The position numbers and the translations under genes are program-made. A DNA stretch of 64,000 nt from Planctomycetota bacterium (lineage in GTDB: Bacteria; Planctomycetota; Phycisphaerae; Phycisphaerales; Phycisphaeraceae). Shown one piece after another: positions 55,309-61,473 of this stretch. Within the stretch, counting starts at the first letter, position 1, and each line of letters opens with the position of its first letter. The stretch spans positions 4,774,001-4,838,000 of the forward strand of contig CP066225.1 in NCBI GenBank assembly GCA_016350165.1, read 5' to 3'. The notes beneath the pieces were generated by a model. The model was not told the origin of the DNA and ran no database searches. It saw nothing but the letters and a program-made list of their open reading frames with translations.

Positions 55309-55944
55309 TTATTTACGACGGCGTGTCAGTAGTAATGAGCCGATCCCGAGCAATACGAATGAAGCGGGTTCAGGAATTGCCTCAAATGTAATGCTTTCCA
55401 TTCTGTATGCGCCAATTGATTCGAAACGTACTTTTTGGCCAGCTTCGAATACAATATCAGCAACAGGATCTTGGCCATCTTTGGCGTCGCCCTTTAACCA
55501 ATCGTCACCTTCACCAACAGCACGATGATCACTTGTGATTGTATATACAATTGTTGCATCGTCACCAACGGAAATCTTTACTCCATCACCTTTGCCTACG
55601 CTACTACTAAAAGTAATGGCTGTAATTTCACCAGCAATATTGGATGTAAATTCCCAATATTCACCTTCCTCAAATTGCTTATTATCACCAGTGCCAATAC
55701 CGACCCACGAACCGCTACTGTTTGTATTAATAAAATTACCGCCAGTGTTGGTTTCACTGCCGTTAACAGTAACAGTTGTAATTTCAAATTCGCCAATATC
55801 AGTTGTTAGTAAATTTGATTCATCAGTACCTGCTTCAAGGTCCTTCCATGCTACACCACCAAGGATGTCGGCCTGGGAAACACCAGCCATCGTTATTGAT
55901 AGTAGCGATGTAAACGCGAGTTTTCTCCATGTCTCACTTTTCAT
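55309..55944 (-). CDS. PEP-CTERM sorted secreted protein
   Basis: 211 residues. Signal peptide to about residue 25 (SITMAGVSQA). The mature part is rich in Thr, Gly and acidic residues, with beta-strand patterns and no domain I recognise. The C-terminus has AIPEPASFVLLGIGSLLLTR and a basic end, the exosortase-recognised PEP-CTERM tail. It is likely displayed on or released from the surface. It sits 121 bases upstream of the fucosidase gene on the same strand but has its own terminator between. The role is unknown; glycan binding or extracellular matrix is a guess. Confidence 0.82.
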   Translation of the reverse strand: MKSETWRKLAFTSLLSITMAGVSQADILGGVAWKDLEAGTDESNLLTTDIGEFEITTVTVNGSETNTGGNFINTNSSGSWVGIGTGDNKQFEEGEYWEFTSNIAGEITAITFSSSVGKGDGVKISVGDDATIVYTITSDHRAVGEGDDWLKGDAKDGQDPVADIVFEAGQKVRFESIGAYRMESITFEAIPEPASFVLLGIGSLLLTRRRK

Positions 55945-56082
55945 ATATACCTCCTTTGAGTTAAGAGTGTTGTTAAGGTGTTAAAAATATATTTGTCAAT
56001 AGTTTTGATGATTGAAGTGAATTAACTCAAAACAACACTGAGCGACACTTGTAAGTTATAAAATGGCCTTGGAGTTATTTAA

Positions 56083-56113
56083 AATCTAACTGTGACGTTA
56101 ATCACAGTTAGAT
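56083..56113 (-). terminator. Terminator of the pseudopilin-like gene at 56129
   Basis: Stem ATCTAACTGTGA (56084-56095) with TCACAGTTAGAT (56101-56112); on the minus strand it is followed by TTTTAAAT. Confidence 0.75.
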
Positions 56114-56128
56114 AAATTTTATAGATTG

Positions 56129-56875
56129 TTATGGTTTTTGCGGTGTATTTTGACGGGTGATGTTTTCAACGTGACCGTCAAAGAACAGGTAGTTGCGTGT
56201 GTCGTTGTGTACCGCATCAGCTGCATAGAAAAGGCTAGGATTGACTGGGCCGCCAAACCCCGCATCTTCATATACAAACATATCAATATCGCGGATTGCC
56301 CAGTAGTTAGTTGGGTTAGGAATTGCTTCGATCGAGACAGGTGGTTTGCTTACAACACCAGTACCTGAATTGATTTTGCCAAATGGCTGAACAATTTTAC
56401 TATAAGCACTATTCTTCATACGTACTGGATCTGGATTCCAAGAATCGCCATCTTCTAGATAAAGAATATTTGGGAGTTCGATAGATCTTGTTTTTGCTTT
56501 ATCCGAATCTGTACTGCCGGAATAGTCCGTCGCATTGTCAAAGGCAGGGCACAGCAGCATTGGGTTGTCTTCATTATTAGCAGAAATTCCACCAGCAACA
56601 TATGGCGCCAAGATTGTTGCCATGCGATATGGTTGGGCTTCGCTGTACTGCGGCGTTTGCTCGGCCTGAATGACAGGGCCTGGCAATGATTGCTTGTAAT
56701 CATTGCCGTAGGTATAAATTGTTGTACCAAGTTGCCTGTAATTACTTGCACATGAAATTCTGAGAGCCGTTTCACGTGCAGCACCAAGTGCGGGTAAAAG
56801 AATACCAATTAGCAAAGCGATGATTGATATGACGACGAGTAGTTCGATTAAGGTGAATGCATGTTTCGTTTTCAT
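56129..56875 (-). CDS. Prepilin-type N-terminal cleavage/methylation protein
   Basis: 248 residues. Leader MKTKHA, then FTLIELLVVISIIALLIGIL (7-26) and LLPALGAARETALRISCASN. The C-terminal YLFFDGHVENI is the DGHV motif of the planctomycete pseudopilin-like group. It shares the N-terminal third with the genes at 6732 and 7712, but its globular domain is different and shorter. Cleavage by a type IV prepilin peptidase should occur before F7. It lies between the PEP-CTERM gene and the LacI regulator on the same strand. Function is not established. Confidence 0.85.
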   Translation of the reverse strand: MKTKHAFTLIELLVVISIIALLIGILLPALGAARETALRISCASNYRQLGTTIYTYGNDYKQSLPGPVIQAEQTPQYSEAQPYRMATILAPYVAGGISANNEDNPMLLCPAFDNATDYSGSTDSDKAKTRSIELPNILYLEDGDSWNPDPVRMKNSAYSKIVQPFGKINSGTGVVSKPPVSIEAIPNPTNYWAIRDIDMFVYEDAGFGGPVNPSLFYAADAVHNDTRNYLFFDGHVENITRQNTPQKP

Positions 56876-57064
56876 GTTGCCTTCTCACTAATGAAAATTG
56901 AGCATTAGTATGCCAGAGATAAAACTCTGCGAGTTAGGGGTTTATGGTGCAAATTTAGCAGAATAGAAATTTGTATAAAACGCAATGAGAAAGAAGTCGA
57001 ATGAGGTTTCTATTCAATGGCATTTAGCTAAAGTTTGTTGTTTCTTGTTCCTTAATAAGTCAGA

Positions 57065-58096
57065 TTAAATCTGCTCGGGTTTTACAAGAATTGGTTCAAT
57101 TACTACGTGTACCCCACGGTCCTGCTCTGGATGCCTGATCTGCCAGAGAAGTTGTTCTACACCTCTTTCACCACGTGAAATTGGTCCGATGTCAATAGTT
57201 GCTGGTCTAGGATAAAGTCCTGCTAGGTAAGGGGCTTCATTGTCGACAGAGATAATTTCTACGTCGATACCAGGCTTGATGTTGTGTTTACGTAACAGGC
57301 GATAAACGATAGCAGTCATCAGGTCAGACGGGACAAATATGCCAGTTGGCCTTGGTGATGATTTTGCGTATTGCTCAACAAGAATTTCCAAGCGAGATTC
57401 GATCGCAGACAAATCTTCAATGCCAGCTCCCGATGTCAATTGGTTGCCAATGTCATCAATGAATTCGACAACTTCAGCTCCGCCAGACTTGGCTGCGTAC
57501 ACAAACATTTCGCCGCGATATTGGTATGAAGGATTCTTCCCATCCGCACAGATGTAAGCAAGATTCTTCAGATTGCGACTACTTAAATAGTTTGCAGCAA
57601 TACGGCCAATCATCTCGTTACCAGAAAGGACAACGCCGCCAGATGTAGATGAGTGAGATGTCAGCCAAACAGCTGGAATATCTTTTACTGCATCAACAAC
57701 CCAGCCACAATCGCCTTCGCCGACGAGTAACACACCCTTGTATTGGTGTGCTTCGAGATACATTGCTAAGCGACTTGGCGTGGATGCATAGAGCAGTGAG
57801 CTGCATACACCTTCTGATTCACATACTCGCTCAACACCGTAATAAAGCTTTTGCAGGAAGGAGGAATGCTGCTTGCATGCCTCGCCTGTGACGATGACTG
57901 CAATTTCCATAATGTTGGTTCGATATTGTTTTAGTTGCGATCGCCGACGGTCTGCGCGAGGCTTGTAACCCATGTCGTCAATGATCTTTCTGATCTGGGC
58001 TGCAGTCTCTTCACTAACGCCTGGTTGGTCGTTAATGACTCGCGACACGGTCACGTGTGAAACACCTGCGATTTTTGCAATTTCCATCATGGACAT
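57065..58096 (-). CDS. LacI-family transcriptional regulator
   Basis: 343 residues. The N-terminal DNA-binding domain has the LacI helix-turn-helix SMMEIAKIAGVSHVTVSRVI (2-21), the hinge region and NDQPGVSEETAAQIRKIID. The periplasmic-binding-protein-like effector domain includes TNIMEIAVIVTG, YKGVLLVGEGDCGWVV, AVWLTSHSSTSGGVVLSGNE and PTGIFVPSDLMTAIVYRLL. It is transcribed divergently from the PHP-sulfatase-PL8 operon; three TTACGTAA-type half-palindromes with CG centres between the two genes are likely operators. It probably represses that operon until a glycan breakdown sugar binds. Confidence 0.93.
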   Translation of the reverse strand: MSMMEIAKIAGVSHVTVSRVINDQPGVSEETAAQIRKIIDDMGYKPRADRRRSQLKQYRTNIMEIAVIVTGEACKQHSSFLQKLYYGVERVCESEGVCSSLLYASTPSRLAMYLEAHQYKGVLLVGEGDCGWVVDAVKDIPAVWLTSHSSTSGGVVLSGNEMIGRIAANYLSSRNLKNLAYICADGKNPSYQYRGEMFVYAAKSGGAEVVEFIDDIGNQLTSGAGIEDLSAIESRLEILVEQYAKSSPRPTGIFVPSDLMTAIVYRLLRKHNIKPGIDVEIISVDNEAPYLAGLYPRPATIDIGPISRGERGVEQLLWQIRHPEQDRGVHVVIEPILVKPEQI

Positions 58097-58189
58097 ACGC
58101 TTGATCCTGTTGAATTGCTTATATATTAAAATTTAATTAGGTACATTCAAGAGTAAAACCATTAAATTTGCAAATATTTTTAATTTAAA

Positions 58190-58199
58190 TTTACGTAAA
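58190..58199. promoter_or_regulatory. Candidate LacI-type operator 1
   Basis: Perfect CG-centred palindrome TTTACGTAAA in the divergent region next to the LacI gene; centre between 58194 and 58195. Confidence 0.6.
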
Positions 58200-58207
58200 A
58201 AGTAGGC

Positions 58208-58237
58208 TTGACAGTGGTTAATTTACGTTGTTATACT
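58208..58237 (+). promoter_or_regulatory. Sigma-70 promoter of the PHP-sulfatase-PL8 operon
   Basis: TTGACA at 58208-58213 and TATACT at 58232-58237, separated by 18 bases. This is close to consensus and directed at the gene starting at 58392. Operator 2 lies inside the spacer. Confidence 0.7.
58218..58229. promoter_or_regulatory. Candidate LacI-type operator 2, inside promoter spacer
   Basis: TTAATTTACGTT lies between the -35 and -10 hexamers. It is the exact reverse complement of the sequence at 58308-58319. Binding here would block RNA polymerase. Confidence 0.65.
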
Positions 58238-58307
58238 GATTTCACTCTTGATTTTCAGTGATGAGCTCGACGTAAGCTCAGAACTTAAAAATGAGTATAT
58301 TGAAATT

Positions 58308-58319
58308 AACGTAAATTAA
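58308..58319. promoter_or_regulatory. Candidate LacI-type operator 3
   Basis: AACGTAAATTAA, the inverted copy of operator 2, 90 bases from it, between the promoter and the start of the first gene. A pair at this distance would allow DNA looping. Confidence 0.6.
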
Positions 58320-58391
58320 CAAATGTTTGCCGTTATCCAATATTAAAACAAAAAACCTTTATTAGTCTTTATTTAATAATCGAGTTTTCAG

Positions 58392-59888
58392 ATGTTGAAT
58401 CACAAGCTTTATTGGGGGGATCTTCATAGCCACTGTGCCATTAGTTATGGTCATGGTACAGTTGAGCAAGCGATTGCTCGTGCGGCTCAGCAGTTAGATT
58501 TTTGTTCCGTAACTGGCCATGCATTTTGGCCTGATATGCCTACAGACAGAGAGCAATACGGCGATATCATCGATTATCACAATGTTGGTTTTTCTACACT
58601 CGCAGGCAACTGGGATAAGCTGATACAGCTGCAAAAAGAAGGCTCGAAAGACAATAAATTCCTCGCATTGCCTAGTTATGAGTGGCATTCAATGAAATAT
58701 GGGGATCATAACCTGTATGTCCCCGGCCCAGATATGGATTTATGCGATCAACCAGATCTACCTATGCTTCGTGAAATGATGGCAAAGGCTGGCGGTTTCG
58801 CGATTCCTCACCATATCGGTTACGCAGCAGGCTACCGTGGCATCAATTGGAAGCACTTTAAAGAAGATGTGTCTCCATTCGTCGAAATTTTCTCATTGCA
58901 TGGCTGTTCTTGCGATGAATACTCACCATATCCGATGCTTCACGACATGGGGCCACGTGACTGGGGCTCAACAGCTGAAGCTGGCTGGAGTATGGGTCAT
59001 AAATTCGGCATCGTAGGCGGTACTGACCATCACGCAGCATACCCAGGCAGTCACGGCGATGGCCGAATGGGTGTCTTCGCTGAATCACTCACACGTGAGT
59101 CGTTGTTCAAAGCGTTCAAAGAGCGTCGAGTTTACGCTGCAACAGGCGATAAGATTGACGCTCGCATGTACATTGACGACGCATTCGTCGGTGATGTCAT
59201 CAAAAATGGTGGCAAACGTAAAGTAAAGATTAAAGTGCAGAGTATGGATGCACTGGATCAAGTTTACGTAATTAAGAATGGTCGCATCATTAAACGTATC
59301 ATCCCAACAACACATAGTCGTTGTAGCAGCGGTAAATATCGCCTGCGTGTTTATTGGGGCTGGGGAAAAAATTCTGAACGCCACGATTGGAATGCAAACC
59401 TTCAACTTACGAACGGTTGCATTGAGCAGGTCGAGCCTTGCTTCTCCGGTCAAGCTGTTGTTGCTCCAAACACCAATGGCGTGAACAATCATAAAGAAGC
59501 ACTTCTGCCTCACGAAATCGTCAGCACTGACGACAAGTTATGCACATGGAAATCCATCACATCCGGCAACATCACCATGCGGCACCCAACTGTTCAATCA
59601 GTTTCTATGCTCATCGATTCGAACATCGATGGCAACGTCACGCTAGATGTCAACGGCCACAAGATTGAACACAAACTTGAAGATCTTCTTCATAAGGGCC
59701 GCAGCCACTACATGCGTGGTTGGCTCAGCGAAGCTGTTCGTTTTGGTCCACTTGTACCAATCGAAGATTGTGTTGCGGAGATGGAATTCGAAGACGAACC
59801 TGAGAACGATACAGATGTTTATCGTCTGCAAGTATCTCAGTTCAACGGCCAGCAAGCATGGCTCTCACCAATTTGGGTTGAACGTTAA
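58392..59888 (+). CDS. PHP-type metalloenzyme of unknown function
   Basis: 498 residues, no signal peptide. The first 270 residues follow the PHP (polymerase and histidinol phosphatase) metal-binding layout: GDLHSHC (9-15), VTGHAF (H43), YEWHS (E97, H99), PHHIGY (H140, H141), EIFSLHG (E165, H170) and GGTDHHA (D212-H214). The rest is beta-rich. Similar stand-alone PHP proteins (DUF3604-like) occur in glycan loci, without a known reaction; a phosphoesterase or other metal hydrolase is likely. It is the first gene of a LacI-controlled operon with a Ser-type sulfatase (60 bases) and a PL8 lyase, so it should act on a glycosaminoglycan-type fragment in the cytoplasm. Confidence 0.82.
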   Translation: MLNHKLYWGDLHSHCAISYGHGTVEQAIARAAQQLDFCSVTGHAFWPDMPTDREQYGDIIDYHNVGFSTLAGNWDKLIQLQKEGSKDNKFLALPSYEWHSMKYGDHNLYVPGPDMDLCDQPDLPMLREMMAKAGGFAIPHHIGYAAGYRGINWKHFKEDVSPFVEIFSLHGCSCDEYSPYPMLHDMGPRDWGSTAEAGWSMGHKFGIVGGTDHHAAYPGSHGDGRMGVFAESLTRESLFKAFKERRVYAATGDKIDARMYIDDAFVGDVIKNGGKRKVKIKVQSMDALDQVYVIKNGRIIKRIIPTTHSRCSSGKYRLRVYWGWGKNSERHDWNANLQLTNGCIEQVEPCFSGQAVVAPNTNGVNNHKEALLPHEIVSTDDKLCTWKSITSGNITMRHPTVQSVSMLIDSNIDGNVTLDVNGHKIEHKLEDLLHKGRSHYMRGWLSEAVRFGPLVPIEDCVAEMEFEDEPENDTDVYRLQVSQFNGQQAWLSPIWVER

Positions 59889-59948
59889 ATTAGTTCAGTG
59901 TATCGGGTATCCAAGACAATATTTAAACATTGATAGTAGTTTGAGATA

Positions 59949-61376
59949 ATGAGTAAGAAACGTCCAAACGTTATTTTCATTCTGACAGACGACCATGCCT
60001 CGCACGCAATGAGCTGTTATGGCAGCGTACTGAATGAAACACCGCAACTCGATCGTATCGCCAACAACGGTGTACGCTTCGATAATTGCTTCTGCACAAA
60101 CTCTCTTTCAGGTCCTAGTCGTGCAAGCATTCTCACCGGACAGCACACGCACATCAACGGCGTCACAACACTTGATACCGGTCTCGACAACAGACGCATG
60201 ACTTACATCAAGCTTTTAAGAGATGCAGGTTACCAAACCGGTATCGTTGGTAAGTGGCATCTTGGTCATGGTAAAGAATACGAACCAACTGGCTTCGATT
60301 ACTGGGAAGTACTACCAGGGCAGGGCGATTACATTAATCCGAAGTTCTATAAGATGGGTGAAGAGGTTCAGTATGATGGTTATGTAACTAATATCATCAC
60401 CGACCTGTCTTTGGATTACATGAAGAATCGCGACAAAGATCAACCATTCTGTCTGCTTTGTCATCACAAAGCACCACACCGTTGGTGGATTCCTGATGAG
60501 AAGTACAAAGATCTTTACGAAGATATTGAACTGCCAGTTCCTGAAACGTTTGATGATGACTATACAAATCGTGCACGTGCTGCATCAGTCGCTGAAATGC
60601 GCATTGATCGTGATCTAAAAGAGCGTGACATCAAAATGCCTGTACCTGAAGGGCTTTCACGTGAAGAACGCAAACATTGGCTCTATCAGCGTTACATTCG
60701 TGATTACCTCAAGTGTGTGAAGTCAGTTGATGATAGCGTTGGCCAAATTCTCGATTATCTCGAAGAAGAAGGTATTGCTGACGACACCATCGTAGTCTAC
60801 AGCTCTGACCAAGGTTTCTTCCTCGGCGATCACGGTTGGTACGACAAGCGATTCATGTACGAAGAATCACTCCGTATGCCTTTCATCATGCAGTACCCCA
60901 ATGGCTTTGACAAAGAGCAAGCCAATGATGACATCATTACCAACGTTGACTTTGCACCGACACTACTCGAACTCTGCGGCGTAGAAGTTCCCGAAGAAAT
61001 GCAAGGCACAAGTTTTGTCCCAATCCTCGAAGGTACGACCCCAGATGATTGGCAGCAATCCATGTACTACCGTTACTGGATGCACCTTAATCAGCACAAC
61101 GTCTACTCACACTACGGCGTTCGCACCAAAGATTACAAGCTGATCTTTTATTATGCTGATCACTGCGATCAGCCCGGTGCACTCAAAGACCTACGCACAC
61201 CAGAATGGGAACTTTTCGACCTCAAGAAGGACCCATGTGAAATGAATAACGTTTACCATGACTCAGCTTATGCAGACGTTATCAAAGAACTCAAAGCAGA
61301 ACTTCGTCATCTACAAGACAAGTTCCAAGACACGCCTAGCGAGCGTGAAGCATTGCCAACAGCCGTGCCGTACTAA
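59949..61376 (+). CDS. Sulfatase, Ser-type, without signal peptide
   Basis: 475 residues, beginning MSKKRPNVIFILTDDHASH, so there is no export signal. Metal ligands D14-D15. The catalytic motif is S54-G-P-S-R (SLSGPSRASILTGQHTH). Other blocks: GIVGKWHLGHG, LCHHKAPHRWW, YSSDQGFFLGDHGWYDKRFM, RMPFIMQYP, DLKKDPCEMNNVY. The DHGWYDKRFMYEESLRMP pattern is that of sulfatases acting on glycosaminoglycan or heparin-type substrates, though the exact position is unknown. Being cytoplasmic and in one operon with a PHP enzyme and a PL8 lyase, it probably removes sulfate from imported unsaturated disaccharides. It needs an anSME maturase encoded elsewhere. Confidence 0.94.
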   Translation: MSKKRPNVIFILTDDHASHAMSCYGSVLNETPQLDRIANNGVRFDNCFCTNSLSGPSRASILTGQHTHINGVTTLDTGLDNRRMTYIKLLRDAGYQTGIVGKWHLGHGKEYEPTGFDYWEVLPGQGDYINPKFYKMGEEVQYDGYVTNIITDLSLDYMKNRDKDQPFCLLCHHKAPHRWWIPDEKYKDLYEDIELPVPETFDDDYTNRARAASVAEMRIDRDLKERDIKMPVPEGLSREERKHWLYQRYIRDYLKCVKSVDDSVGQILDYLEEEGIADDTIVVYSSDQGFFLGDHGWYDKRFMYEESLRMPFIMQYPNGFDKEQANDDIITNVDFAPTLLELCGVEVPEEMQGTSFVPILEGTTPDDWQQSMYYRYWMHLNQHNVYSHYGVRTKDYKLIFYYADHCDQPGALKDLRTPEWELFDLKKDPCEMNNVYHDSAYADVIKELKAELRHLQDKFQDTPSEREALPTAVPY

Positions 61377-61473
61377 GCATATTCGTATGTGATGGTTTAG
61401 CGACCACCACATACTTTCCGCTATTTATTAGCGTCTTTTCGTTTTGTGTTTAAATAATAAAGTGACAAGTAGC

